Shown one piece after another: positions 55,776 through 64,000 of a DNA stretch of 64,000 bases. The translations under genes and the position numbers were made by a program. This DNA is from Nostoc commune NIES-4072 (GTDB lineage: Bacteria; Cyanobacteriota; Cyanobacteriia; Cyanobacteriales; Nostocaceae), in the NCBI RefSeq assembly GCF_003113895.1, contig NZ_BDUD01000001.1, forward strand, positions 6,189,244-6,253,243, in the 5' to 3' direction. The notes under the pieces were generated by a model. The model was not told the origin of the DNA. It ran no database searches and saw only the letters and a list, made by a program, of their open reading frames with translations. Position 1 is the stretch's first letter. Every line of letters begins with the position of its first letter.

Positions 55776-56576
55776 TTATGCGGTAATTAACTCGCCTCGC
55801 ATAACAGTTACCGCTTGTCCGCTCAGAAAGACGCGATCGCCTCCGTTATAATCTACCTTCACCACGCCACCGCGACTGGATGCTTGATAAGCCAATAATT
55901 TATCTTTGTGCAAGCGATCGCGCCAGAAGGGAGCGAGACAGCAATGAGCCGCCCCAGTTACAGGGTCTTCATCAATCCCTAAACCTGGTGCAAAGAAGCG
56001 AGAGACGAAATCATATTCAGAATCAGGGTGGGTGAGGCTGGTGACAATGATCTCCGAAGTAGGCAATGTTTTCAGTATTTGGAAATTTGGCTGTATTTGC
56101 CGTACCAAATCTTCAGATTCCAATTCCACTAAATAGCCCAAGGAATTCAAGAAAACAGATTTGTATGGGATACCCAAAGCAGCCTTGAGTTCTTGCGGTG
56201 CGACTGTTTCTTGTGAATGATTCGCAGGAAAATCTAACTCAATCCACTCACCTTGCAACTTAGCAATCAGCACTCCGCTTTTAGTGTGGAAACGCGCAAC
56301 TTCATTAGGTGACAAATGTCCCTCTGACCAAAGTACATGGGCACTAGCTAAAGTTGCATGACCACAAAGCGGTACTTCTACCGTAGGCGTAAACCAACGC
56401 AGGTTAAAGCCATCATCCTGTCTAATTAGAAAAGCTGTTTCAGATAAATTCATCTCCTGCGCTACATTCTGCATCCAGCGTTCCTCTTGGGGAGTAGGCA
56501 AAACACAGACAGCAGCAGGATTACCTGCAAAAGGTATATTGGTAAAAGCATCAACCTGAGTAATGGTTTGTCCCAT
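55776..56576 (-). CDS. PhzF-family isomerase-like protein
   Basis: 266 residues. The family marks are QVDAFTNIPFAGNPAAVC at the start, MNLSETAFLIR (with the conserved catalytic-type Glu), LRWFTPTVEVPLCGHATLAS, and in the second domain DEDPVTGAAHCCLAPFW. PhzF enzymes have a diaminopimelate-epimerase fold and isomerise phenazine precursors. In organisms without phenazine genes, as here, the substrate is unknown. I prefer ATG 56576 over GTG 56585 because AAGGTGA, a ribosome binding site, overlaps that GTG. Confidence 0.92.
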   Translation of the reverse strand: MGQTITQVDAFTNIPFAGNPAAVCVLPTPQEERWMQNVAQEMNLSETAFLIRQDDGFNLRWFTPTVEVPLCGHATLASAHVLWSEGHLSPNEVARFHTKSGVLIAKLQGEWIELDFPANHSQETVAPQELKAALGIPYKSVFLNSLGYLVELESEDLVRQIQPNFQILKTLPTSEIIVTSLTHPDSEYDFVSRFFAPGLGIDEDPVTGAAHCCLAPFWRDRLHKDKLLAYQASSRGGVVKVDYNGGDRVFLSGQAVTVMRGELITA

Positions 56577-56776
56577 TAGAGTCACCTTGAAAATTAGACA
56601 GCATTATATTTATTAGAAGTGCATTAGATATTTATGCCTTTATTTATCATTATTATTAGGCGGTGCATCATTTGTAGTGTAGCACAGTTGTGCTAGCACG
56701 CGTGTTACATCCAAATGAGAACCGTCATATACAGTACCTGATAAATTAGGAATACAATCTCCAAAAACTGGGGTCA

Positions 56777-57049
56777 ATGTCAAAGCAAAACGGAAACATG
56801 ACCATAAAAATCTTCAGAAGCATCTTTGCTGCTGTCAACTTAGCGCTAATTTCTGGAGGATTAGTTAGTTGTGTTGTTGAGGTACCGCAGCCATCTGCTC
56901 CACCTGAGCAACAAAAACCAGCCGTACAACCTAACGAACAGCCTAACCAGATAAAGCAGAACGACGATGAAGATGACGACGACAAAGATAGCGATCGCAA
57001 GAATGATAAACACGATGACGATAAAGACGATAAAGATGATAACGACTAA
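56777..57049 (+). CDS. Small Asp-rich lipoprotein
   Basis: 90 residues. A basic start and hydrophobic stretch (IFRSIFAAVNLALISGGLVSC) end in a lipobox L-V-S-C at residues 29-32. A Pro/Gln spacer follows (PQPSAPPEQQKPAVQPNEQ), and the last ~30 residues are nearly all Asp, Lys, Glu, Asn and His (DEDDDDKDSDRKNDKHDDDK). So it is a membrane-anchored, highly charged tail on the outer face. It could bind divalent cations or interact electrostatically; no family is recognised. It lies 51 bases before the aminopeptidase gene on the same strand. An alternative ATG is at 56798. Confidence 0.7.
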   Translation: MSKQNGNMTIKIFRSIFAAVNLALISGGLVSCVVEVPQPSAPPEQQKPAVQPNEQPNQIKQNDDEDDDDKDSDRKNDKHDDDKDDKDDND

Positions 57050-57100
57050 ATAAAGGCAAAACTATATATAACCTTTATCCTTCTCTTTGAGTTTCTATTT

Positions 57101-58483
57101 ATGCTAATTCAACAAACTTCCACTTCCCTCGTCGATACTTTACGCCACCGACGGCAACAATTAGCCAACCTCATTGATTTTCCAGCAATTCTGTGGTCAG
57201 GTAGCAACAGTCCGCGCAACTTTCCTGCAAATCTCTTTCCGTTTCGCGCTAGCAGTCATTTCCTCTATTTTGCTGGACTGCCATTATCAAATGCAGCAAT
57301 TCGTTTAGAAGGCGGCAAACTAGAACTATTTATCGACGATCCATCACCCAGCAGCGCTCTTTGGCATGGAAAAATGCCAACGCGGGAAGAAATAGCTCAG
57401 AAGATTGGAGCGGATGTGGCAGGGCCAATGGCAGAATTAGAGTCTTGGGTAGAAGATGCTGCCACACTTGCTGTACAAGATGCAGCTACTTGGACGCAAC
57501 AATCGCAGCTATTAAATAGATGGGTATTACCACAAAGTCCTCCCCAAGGAATTGACTTGGAGTTAGCTAAGGCGATCGTTTCTCTGCGCCTCACTCATGA
57601 TGAAGCTGCATTAACCGAGTTGCAAAAAGCTGCTGCTGTCACAGTTGAAGCACACAAAGCTGGTATGGCAGCAACACCTAAAGCCAAGCTAGAAGCAGAA
57701 GTTCGGGCAGCGATGGAAGGGGTAATTATTGCCCACAATATGACAACTTCCTATAACAGTATTGTCACCGTTCACGGTGAAGTTTTGCATAATGAACAGT
57801 ATCACCATCCCCTACAACCAGGTGACTTATTACTTGCTGATGTTGGTGCTGAAACTGAGACGGGTTGGGCAGGCGATGTAACTCGAACTTGGCCAGTTTC
57901 TGGTAAGTTTTCATCTACCCAGAGAGATATTTATAATGTTGTGCTGGCAGCCCATGATGCTTGCATTGCCAAAATCCACCCTGGCGCAGAGTATGGGGAT
58001 ATTCATTTGCTAGCTGCTACGGTTATAGCTGAAGGTTTAGTAGAGTTAGGCATTTTACAAGGAAACCCTCAAGATTTAGTAGAAATGGATGCCCATGCGC
58101 TGTTTTTCCCTCATGGTATCGGTCATCTACTAGGTTTAGATGTTCATGATATGGAAGATTTGGGTGATTTAGCAGGGTATGAAGAGGGACGTTCTCGGAG
58201 CGATCGCTTTGGCTTAGGCTACCTCCGTTTAAATCGTCCTTTGCGTACAGGAATGTTAGTCACAATTGAACCTGGTTTTTATCAAGTACCAGCAATTTTA
58301 AATGATGCCAATGTTCGCTCAAAATATCAAAATGTAGTGAATTGGCAGCGTTTATCTGAATTTGCTGATGTGCGCGGAATCCGCATCGAAGATGATGTTT
58401 TAGTTACCGCAGAAGGTAGCGAAGTTTTAACAGCCGCATTACCAAATGATGCCGATACCATAGAAAATTTAGTAGGTTCCTAA
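57101..58483 (+). CDS. Aminopeptidase P family protein (M24)
   Basis: 460 residues. The N-terminal creatinase-like domain begins VDTLRHRRQQLANLIDFPAI. The M24 pita-bread domain has the metal ligands in LLADVGAETETGWAGDVTRT (two Asp), FFPHGIGHLLGLDVHDME (His), MLVTIEPGFY (Glu) and IRIEDDVLVT (Glu). It cleaves X-Pro bonds in the cytosol, probably with manganese. It is full length. It lies 53 bases upstream of a small exported protein. Exact substrate unknown, so I give no pepP symbol. Confidence 0.93.
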   Translation: MLIQQTSTSLVDTLRHRRQQLANLIDFPAILWSGSNSPRNFPANLFPFRASSHFLYFAGLPLSNAAIRLEGGKLELFIDDPSPSSALWHGKMPTREEIAQKIGADVAGPMAELESWVEDAATLAVQDAATWTQQSQLLNRWVLPQSPPQGIDLELAKAIVSLRLTHDEAALTELQKAAAVTVEAHKAGMAATPKAKLEAEVRAAMEGVIIAHNMTTSYNSIVTVHGEVLHNEQYHHPLQPGDLLLADVGAETETGWAGDVTRTWPVSGKFSSTQRDIYNVVLAAHDACIAKIHPGAEYGDIHLLAATVIAEGLVELGILQGNPQDLVEMDAHALFFPHGIGHLLGLDVHDMEDLGDLAGYEEGRSRSDRFGLGYLRLNRPLRTGMLVTIEPGFYQVPAILNDANVRSKYQNVVNWQRLSEFADVRGIRIEDDVLVTAEGSEVLTAALPNDADTIENLVGS

Positions 58484-58536
58484 TTTGTACATCATGCCTT
58501 GCTAATTGATAGCGTAAACACATAGGATGTTATCTT

Positions 58537-59010
58537 ATGATCAAAAAACCCATAGGATTACTACTCAACGGAGTTATTGTCACCTTCGGACTATTGCCAG
58601 CTCAAGCACAGCAGCCGATTTCTGATACCCAAGTTGCGGCGATGGTAGAGGCATTGCGACAAGCTGCACCACAGACCAAAAATCCCAACGATGGATATTA
58701 CAGCCAATGGCAAGTTAAACCAGAAACCCTCAAAGGCTGGTCAAGAACTTGTCTCAAACGAGAACTGACACCGACGCAGTTTGAAAACAGCCCTGCGATC
58801 GCTCGCCAAGTTGTATCCTGTATCACGCGCCGTGAATTAACTAATCAGTTTGCCGCCACGAACAATAATGAAATTGCATCTGTGCGTGGTGCAGCTTGTT
58901 GGTGGATGACTGGTAGCTATACAGGTTGTAACAAAGGCTTCACTGCTGAGTATGTGCAAAAAGTTGTCCGTTTTTACCAACAACAACGTTCAAAACCAAC
59001 GACTCGTTGA
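58537..59010 (+). CDS. Small exported protein of unknown function
   Basis: 157 residues. The signal peptide is residues ~1-24 (KKPIGLLLNGVIVTFGLLPA, QAQQ). The mature part has three or four cysteines (SRTCLKRELTP, VVSCITRRELTNQF, GAACWWMTGSYTGCNKG) that could form disulfides outside the membrane. I know no function. It resembles cyanobacterial conserved hypothetical proteins. The TAGGATG leader gives an acceptable ribosome binding site. It converges on the next gene with only 7 bases between stops. Confidence 0.75.
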   Translation: MIKKPIGLLLNGVIVTFGLLPAQAQQPISDTQVAAMVEALRQAAPQTKNPNDGYYSQWQVKPETLKGWSRTCLKRELTPTQFENSPAIARQVVSCITRRELTNQFAATNNNEIASVRGAACWWMTGSYTGCNKGFTAEYVQKVVRFYQQQRSKPTTR

Positions 59011-59017
59011 GGAAGAG

Positions 59018-59662
59018 TTAAGATAATTGCTTTACCTTTTCGACAACCCAATCAACGCGATCTTTTCCCCAAAATCTCTCGCCTTCAACTACCCAAGTCG
59101 GGACTCCGGGACAGCCAAACTGTTCGTATTCTGCTAAGGCTACGACTGCTGCAAGTTTTGCTTCTTCCCCGTGGATCAATTCAAGAATGCGATCGCCATT
59201 CAACCCAACATCATTTGCAACTTTCCTAATCACAGACTCATCGTTAACATCAAGAAGGTCGATATACGTCGCTCGAAAAAAAGCTTCATCCAGCAGATGC
59301 TCCTTCCCAGTTCCACAAGCAGCATAATACGCTCTCGCAGGAAGTTCTTCCCGACCAAATTTCATTTTCTCCCAACGCTTGACCCACCTACCAAATTCTT
59401 CAAGTTCCTTGAGCCGAATTTCAATGCCGTACTTTTTCGCCCACCGCAAACAATCTTCTGTGTGATACGACGATAACAAAGCGCTTTCACTTCGTCCTTG
59501 TAAATCAGCTACCTTTATACCTCGCTCTTTTGGTATATAGATTGGTCTTCGTTCAATATCAACAGGTAAGCCTTCCAATGCTTTTTTGGCAAGAGCAACA
59601 CCAATGTATGAATTTGCCGAGTGGTATATCGAGTATGAATATACTTTGATTCGCTGCGACAT
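59018..59662 (-). CDS. DsbA-family / HCCA-isomerase-like oxidoreductase
   Basis: 214 residues with the thioredoxin-like fold of 2-hydroxychromene-2-carboxylate isomerases. It starts IKVYSYSIYHSANSYIGVAL, where the usual CxxC or S-P-Y region is YHSANSY, so no redox CxxC is present. The rest has the long helical insertion (GKEHLLDEAFFRATYIDLLD) and the conserved cis-Pro loop FGCPGVPTWVVEGERFWGKD. It probably uses glutathione as a cofactor. The substrate is unknown; a naphthalene-type pathway is not expected here. Confidence 0.88.
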   Translation of the reverse strand: MSQRIKVYSYSIYHSANSYIGVALAKKALEGLPVDIERRPIYIPKERGIKVADLQGRSESALLSSYHTEDCLRWAKKYGIEIRLKELEEFGRWVKRWEKMKFGREELPARAYYAACGTGKEHLLDEAFFRATYIDLLDVNDESVIRKVANDVGLNGDRILELIHGEEAKLAAVVALAEYEQFGCPGVPTWVVEGERFWGKDRVDWVVEKVKQLS

Positions 59663-59690
59663 CTGTCTAAATTCACTCGCAATTTTAGTA

Positions 59691-60320
59691 TTAAATGTGG
59701 CTTCTAACCCATTGACGAAATTCTTTAACTAATTCTAAATAATCTTTTTCTCCCACCTGCTCTAAAAACCTAGAAATCTCTGTTAATGGCAAATTGGGAA
59801 ATGCTAAACTCTGTTCAACAGATAGATATTGCTGATTTTGTAAAACGTTAATACTAAAAGAATTGCCATCATATCGCCAGATTTCGGGCACACCCATATC
59901 AGCATAGACTTCAAAGCGATTTTTAGAACTGCTAGTAATATCGATTTCTACTACCAAATCTGGCGGCGGATCTTGTTGCAAATTAATTCTTTTTTTGCCC
60001 TTAATAAACTTGACATTTTTAATATAAAAGCATTCGTCTGGTTCTGCACCACTCAGCTCTGGACGTTTGAAAGTAGTAGAACCAAGGGGCTGAATCTTAA
60101 CTTCTAGTTCTTCCGCTAAAGTTTCAACAAATCGACCCACAATTTTTTTATAACTTTCATGTTCAGGTGAAGGAACCATGATTTCTAAAGTACCTCGATT
60201 GTAAGTAAGCCGGAGGCGGCGACTAGCACTAAGTTCAGTTAGCAAGTTTTCATAAGTTTGCCAACTGATACCCGATAGGTGGATGATTTCTGTGGGTTGA
60301 AGCAGTGTGTTGCTAGTCAT
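59691..60320 (-). CDS. Uma2-family (DUF820) putative endonuclease-fold protein
   Basis: 209 residues. It parallels the gene at 10389: YNRGTLEIMVPSPEHE, the EPDECFYIKN motif, PPPDLVVEIDITSSSKNRFE with the D...E-x-D set, and EIWRYDGNSFSINVLQNQ. The start is ATG 60320 (MTSNTLLQPTEIIHLSGIS); an in-frame ATG at 60371 would add an atypical basic extension. Function unknown for the family. It is divergent from ffh. Confidence 0.86.
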   Translation of the reverse strand: MTSNTLLQPTEIIHLSGISWQTYENLLTELSASRRLRLTYNRGTLEIMVPSPEHESYKKIVGRFVETLAEELEVKIQPLGSTTFKRPELSGAEPDECFYIKNVKFIKGKKRINLQQDPPPDLVVEIDITSSSKNRFEVYADMGVPEIWRYDGNSFSINVLQNQQYLSVEQSLAFPNLPLTEISRFLEQVGEKDYLELVKEFRQWVRSHI

Positions 60321-60535
60321 AGCGATATGTGGTGTAGGTTCTCGCTGTACAATAGCCCTTCTTGCCCTCATTGTACTTTAAGCTCAATCTTCTATAAAGG
60401 TAGGTATCTGGTTGCTACAGTCGGGGTGAAAAATACTAAGCTGGTAGATAGCACGTTTAAACTTTAACGGAAATTCGGAATCGCATTCATCGGCGGTTCA
60501 AAATTCCTCATTGGCGAACTACCTGTAATTACATT

Positions 60536-62002
60536 ATGTTTGATGCTCTATCTGACCGTTTAGAAGCCGCCTGGAAAAAACTGCGGGGACAGGACAAAAT
60601 TTCTCAATCCAACATTCAAGATGCATTGCGCGAAGTGCGCCGCGCCTTGTTGGAAGCAGATGTCAATCTCCAGGTAGTCAAAGATTTTATTAGCGAAGTC
60701 GAAGCTAAGGCACAGGGAGCCGAGGTGATTACTGGCGTGCGACCTGACCAACAGTTCATCAAAATTGTTCACGATGAATTGGTGCAGGTGATGGGAGAAG
60801 AAAATGTTCCCATCGCAGAAGCCCAGGAACAGCCTACTATTGTGTTAATGGCTGGGTTGCAAGGTACTGGTAAAACCACAGCTACCGCTAAGTTAGCCTT
60901 ACATTTGAGAAAATTAGATCGTAGCTGTTTATTGGTGGCGACAGACGTATATCGCCCAGCAGCGATCGACCAGCTGGTGACGTTAGGTAAGCAAATTGAC
61001 GTACCAGTATTTGAACTAGGAAGCAATGCCGATCCCGTAGAAATTGCTCGACAAGGTGTAGAACGCGCAAGAGCAGAAGGTGTAAATACAGTAATTATTG
61101 ATACTGCTGGTCGTTTGCAAATTGACGAAGATATGATGGCGGAATTAGCCCGCATCAAAGCAACAGTCCAACCCCATGAAACTCTGTTAGTGGTGGACGC
61201 GATGACTGGTCAAGAGGCAGCTAATCTTACCAGTACCTTCCATGAGCAGATCGGAATTACTGGCGCGATTCTTACCAAGATGGATGGTGATAGCCGTGGT
61301 GGTGCAGCACTTTCGGTGCGAAAGATTTCGGGAGCGCCGATTAAGTTTGTTGGTGTAGGAGAGAAAGTCGAGGCACTGCAACCGTTTTATCCCGATCGCA
61401 TGGCATCCCGAATTCTGGGAATGGGCGATGTGCTGACCCTGGTAGAAAAGGCCCAGGAAGAGTTTGACTTAGCAGACGCTGAGAAAATGCAAGAGAAAAT
61501 TTTGTCAGCGAAGTTTGACTTTACTGACTTTCTCAAGCAGTTGCGGATGCTAAAGAACATGGGTTCTCTGGGAGGCTTCATCAAGATGATTCCAGGGATG
61601 AACAAGCTCTCAGACGATCAGCTCAAGCAAGGAGAAACCCAGCTCAAACGCTGTGAGGCGATGATTAACTCCATGACTCGCCAAGAACGCCATGACCCCG
61701 ATTTATTAGCCAGTTCTCCCAGTCGGCGGCGGCGGATTGCTGCTGGCTCTGGCTATAGAGAGTCAGATGTGACTAAACTAGTGGGTGATTTCCAAAAAAT
61801 GCGATCGCTCATGCAGCAAATGGGTCAAGGTGGCTTCCCTGGAATGCCAGGAATGTTCGGCGGTGGCGGCATGGGCAACGCCTTCGCAGGCGCAGGCAAT
61901 CGTCCCCCAGCCCCTGGATGGCGAGGTTATGATGGCGGTGCCCCAGCCACGAAAAAGAAAAAACCCAAAGATAAAAAGAAAAAAGGCTTTGGCAATCTTT
62001 AG
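60536..62002 (+). CDS. ffh: Signal recognition particle protein Ffh
   Basis: 488 residues. The N domain (MFDALSDRLEAAWKKLRG) is followed by the G domain: VLMAGLQGTGKTTATAKLAL near residue 103, TDVYRPAAIDQL, VIIDTAGRLQIDEDMMAEL, and LTKMDGDSRGGAALSV. The methionine-rich M domain covers about 300-430, with RRRRIAAGSG-type RNA-binding helix (SPSRRRRIAAGSGYRESDV). A Gly/Met/Pro-rich tail ends in a Lys-rich KKKKPKDKKKKGFGNL. It binds signal sequences and the 4.5S RNA and docks at FtsY. It leads into rpsP with a 130-base gap containing ATGACAA repeats. Confidence 0.97.
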   Translation: MFDALSDRLEAAWKKLRGQDKISQSNIQDALREVRRALLEADVNLQVVKDFISEVEAKAQGAEVITGVRPDQQFIKIVHDELVQVMGEENVPIAEAQEQPTIVLMAGLQGTGKTTATAKLALHLRKLDRSCLLVATDVYRPAAIDQLVTLGKQIDVPVFELGSNADPVEIARQGVERARAEGVNTVIIDTAGRLQIDEDMMAELARIKATVQPHETLLVVDAMTGQEAANLTSTFHEQIGITGAILTKMDGDSRGGAALSVRKISGAPIKFVGVGEKVEALQPFYPDRMASRILGMGDVLTLVEKAQEEFDLADAEKMQEKILSAKFDFTDFLKQLRMLKNMGSLGGFIKMIPGMNKLSDDQLKQGETQLKRCEAMINSMTRQERHDPDLLASSPSRRRRIAAGSGYRESDVTKLVGDFQKMRSLMQQMGQGGFPGMPGMFGGGGMGNAFAGAGNRPPAPGWRGYDGGAPATKKKKPKDKKKKGFGNL

Positions 62003-62132
62003 TTATTGGGCATTGGTAATTTGCTAATGACAAATGACTAATGACAAATGACTAATAGCACCAAATGCTAGACCAGTGCTAAAATTAGCATTTCGGCATA
62101 CTTAACCAATTAGGAGAATAGATTCTTCAACC

Positions 62133-62399
62133 ATGATTAAACTGCGCTTAAAGCGATACGGTAAAAAGCGGGAAGCAAGTTACCGCATTATCGCCATTAA
62201 CAACCTCGCTCGCCGCGATGGTCGTCCCCTAGAAGAGTTGGGATTCTACAACCCTAGAACCGATGAAGTGCGACTAGACGTTCCCGGTATCGTCAAGCGA
62301 CTACAACAAGGCGCTCAACCCACTGACACCGTCCGTCGCATTTTAGTAAAAGCCAATGTTTTTGAACAGGTCAGTGCCACAGCTACAGCCGCATCATAA
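62133..62399 (+). CDS. rpsP: 30S ribosomal protein S16
   Basis: 88 residues: [40 protein letters not shown], and [13 protein letters not shown], complete bacterial S16. It is a small-subunit assembly protein. The gene follows ffh and precedes a KH-domain gene, a common cyanobacterial order. TTAGGAGAAT provides the ribosome binding site. Confidence 0.97.
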   Translation: MIKLRLKRYGKKREASYRIIAINNLARRDGRPLEELGFYNPRTDEVRLDVPGIVKRLQQGAQPTDTVRRILVKANVFEQVSATATAAS

Positions 62400-62796
62400 T
62401 TCGAGAACAATATCCCCAACAGCTAGTCCCAACTATGTTGGGCTGGTTCGGTTTTTAGTGCAACCGTTTTTGGAATCTCCAGAGACTTTAAGCGTCGATT
62501 GTGAAATTTCTCAGGCCCTCAACCGGGCTTGGATTCGCATCGCTTTTGAAAGCACGGATAAAGGGAAAGTGTTTGGTCGAGGGGGACGCAATATTCAGGC
62601 GATTCGTACAGTAATTGCCGCCGCCGCCGCCGCTACTGGGCAATCAGTATATCTGGATATCTACGGCAGCACTACGCCGGGGCGCGAAGGCATGTCTTTT
62701 GATGAAGAGACAGAAGAGCGATCGCCACCACCGACTAGGAGAGAACCGCGTGGAAATGATGGGCCTAAACCCATTGTTAAACCCCGCCTCCGCTAG
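62356..62796 (+). CDS. KH-domain RNA-binding protein (YlqC/KhpA type)
   Basis: Up to 146 residues. The core ([20 protein letters not shown], then [20 protein letters not shown]) leads to the KH signature [21 protein letters not shown]-terminal Pro/Arg/Glu tail follows. KhpA-type proteins bind RNA and have been linked to ribosome and sRNA function. The only ATG in frame (62356) lies 44 bases inside rpsP. The core begins only at about residue 27, so a non-ATG start between 62400 and 62433 is possible. It is the last gene before a strong terminator. Confidence 0.88.
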   Translation: MFLNRSVPQLQPHHNSRTISPTASPNYVGLVRFLVQPFLESPETLSVDCEISQALNRAWIRIAFESTDKGKVFGRGGRNIQAIRTVIAAAAAATGQSVYLDIYGSTTPGREGMSFDEETEERSPPPTRREPRGNDGPKPIVKPRLR

Positions 62797-62816
62797 TTTC
62801 AAACTAGAGAGCAAGT

Positions 62817-62851
62817 CTGAGCGGTTGTAGTTACCTCCGCTCAGAATTTTT
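62817..62851 (+). terminator. Rho-independent terminator
   Basis: CTGAGCGG (62817-62824) pairs with CCGCTCAG (62837-62844) and is followed by AATTTTT. It lies 21 bases after the KH-protein stop and closes the ffh-rpsP-KH unit. Confidence 0.85.
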
Positions 62852-63230
62852 GTAAAGACCTAAGAGGCAGGGGAGCAGGGGGCAGGGGGCAGGGAGAAAA
62901 ATACTGGAATTACCCTGCCACAAGGGTTAGAGAGCAAATAAATTTATTTATGCAAAAAGTAAAAGTATTTATTTCGAGATGTGTAACACGAGAAATAATA
63001 CGTCCTTACTTCAGATCCAATACATTCATGTATGGGAATTCCCGACAGCTCCCCGCCCTTCCCCCTTTTCCTCTTTTTGACCTGTAGGGGCACAAAGCTG
63101 TACGCCCCTACAGCCAATTAATTTATTGCAAAGATTTTTTCAAAATGTAAATAATAAAAACGTAATTTCGCTAAGGGCGAAAAAACATTAACCTTTGTCA
63201 AACACAGATCCTCACGAATTAAGAAATACT
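62852..63230. other. Intergenic with repeats, phoH promoter region
   Basis: GGGAGCAGGGGGCAGGGGGC heptamers occur at 62871-62898. TGTAGGGGC and GCCCCTACA (about 63083-63113) form a hairpin with a loop containing AGCTGTACG. AT-rich sequence with probable promoter elements precedes phoH. No gene seen. Confidence 0.5.
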
Positions 63231-64000
63231 ATGGCAGGTGCCTTAACAATTCAGCTGCCCAATATTACCAGTGCGATCGCTCTTGGGGGAGATGGAGAAG
63301 AAAATCTCAAAATGCTATCTCGGCAAACAGGAGCCACTTTAGTGCTACGCGGACAGGAATTAGTGATTTCTGGTACCGAAGGGCAAATTGACCTGGCTTC
63401 TCGATTAGTGCGATCGCTTGAAGACCTCTGGATTAAAGGCAATACTATCTCCAGTGCCGATATTTTAACAGCTCGTCAAGCCATAGATAGCGATCGGCAA
63501 GGGGAACTGCAAGATTTACAGCGAAACGTCCTCGCCAAAAGTCGCCGGGGCGAAGAAGTCCGTGCCAAAACCTTCCGCCAGCGTCAGTATATCGATGCAC
63601 TCCGTAGACGCGATCTCACCTTTGGTATTGGGCCTGCTGGTACTGGTAAGACTTATCTCGCTGTTGTTGTCGCCGTGCAAGCACTCCTTGCTAACGAGTT
63701 TGAAAAGCTAATTTTAACTCGCCCTGCCGTCGAAGCTGGTGAAAAACTTGGTTTTTTGCCTGGAGACTTACAGCAGAAAGTTAATCCCTATCTTCGCCCA
63801 CTTTACGATGCTATTTATGAATTTATCGACCCCGAAAAAGTGCCCAGCTTAATGGAACGCGGTGTAATTGAAGTCGCACCACTCGCTTATATGCGGGGAC
63901 GCACTCTCAATAACGCTTTTGTAATTGTGGATGAAGCGCAAAATACTACACCCGCTCAAATGAAAATGGTTTTGACTCGTTTGGGTTTCCGTTCTCGGAT
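63231..64000 (+). CDS. phoH: PhoH-like ATPase, partial (cut by right edge)
   Basis: The first 256 residues are present and the frame is open to the edge. An N-terminal KH-like part (NITSAIALGGDGEENLKMLS, GATLVLRGQELVISG) leads into the P-loop ATPase. That has Walker A FGIGPAGTGKTYLAVVVAV near residue 139, LTRPAVEAGEKLGFLPGD, and Walker B NAFVIVDEAQNTTPAQM. PhoH proteins are RNA-related ATPases; the precise job is uncertain. It starts at ATG 63231 (MAGALTIQLPN) and lies downstream of ffh-rpsP-KH, a conserved neighbourhood in cyanobacteria. Confidence 0.94.
   Translation, partial: MAGALTIQLPNITSAIALGGDGEENLKMLSRQTGATLVLRGQELVISGTEGQIDLASRLVRSLEDLWIKGNTISSADILTARQAIDSDRQGELQDLQRNVLAKSRRGEEVRAKTFRQRQYIDALRRRDLTFGIGPAGTGKTYLAVVVAVQALLANEFEKLILTRPAVEAGEKLGFLPGDLQQKVNPYLRPLYDAIYEFIDPEKVPSLMERGVIEVAPLAYMRGRTLNNAFVIVDEAQNTTPAQMKMVLTRLGFRSR

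Overview
The window looks like a chromosomal segment of a filamentous, hormogonium-forming cyanobacterium of the Nostoc/Anabaena group. The evidence is the very frequent GCGATCGC (HIP1) octamers, GGGAGCA-type heptamer tandem repeats, several families of small palindromic and MITE-like repeats between genes, and a complete hps (hormogonium polysaccharide) cluster. No rRNA, tRNA or CRISPR array was recognised by eye.

Layout. 1-6.6 kb: a muramidase fragment cut by the left edge, then DUF29, an NAD(P)-binding SDR, DUF1997, DUF4079, an ankyrin-repeat protein, DUF4332 and a TetR regulator. 6.7-9.9 kb: a divergent pair of M16 peptidases; one carries the zinc motif and the other the Arg/Tyr motif, so they probably form one enzyme. 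10.3-17.6 kb: Uma2, rpmB, htpG and a B12-dependent metH. 17.7-21.7 kb: a two-gene unit of a conserved unknown plus a DUF488 protein, DUF4126, and a MazF-type toxin-antitoxin pair whose toxin is broken by a small repeat element; this stretch is very rich in repeats. 21.8-31.5 kb: amidase, ribBA, argC, eno, gloA and clpB.

31.7-48.9 kb is the polysaccharide region: a GT4 glycosyltransferase overlapping a PIG-L deacetylase, then hpsA (giant pseudopilin-like protein), hpsB, hpsC and hpsD pseudopilins, three GT2 glycosyltransferases, a further FimT-like pseudopilin, a TIGR04282-type transferase, an HpsJ-like membrane/coiled-coil protein and another GT2. Together these fit synthesis and pseudopilus-linked export of the gliding slime of hormogonia.

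49.4-64 kb is mostly housekeeping: DUF502, nusB, ftsY, a GAF-SpoIIE phosphatase, PhzF, an Asp-rich lipoprotein, an M24 aminopeptidase, a small exported protein, a DsbA-fold oxidoreductase, Uma2, then ffh-rpsP-KH protein-phoH (phoH cut by the right edge). Both SRP GTPases (ftsY and ffh) lie here, about 8 kb apart.

The most notable observations are: (1) a 199-bp MITE inside mazF, whose removal together with one copy of its 5-bp target duplication restores a full-length MazF C-terminus in frame; (2) a MITE family with a shared AATACGGTTCGG end, about 12-bp target duplications, and an interior that differs between copies; (3) a repeat unit built into the coding sequence of a glycosyltransferase; (4) an 18-bp palindromic TetR operator candidate between the regulator and the M16 pair.
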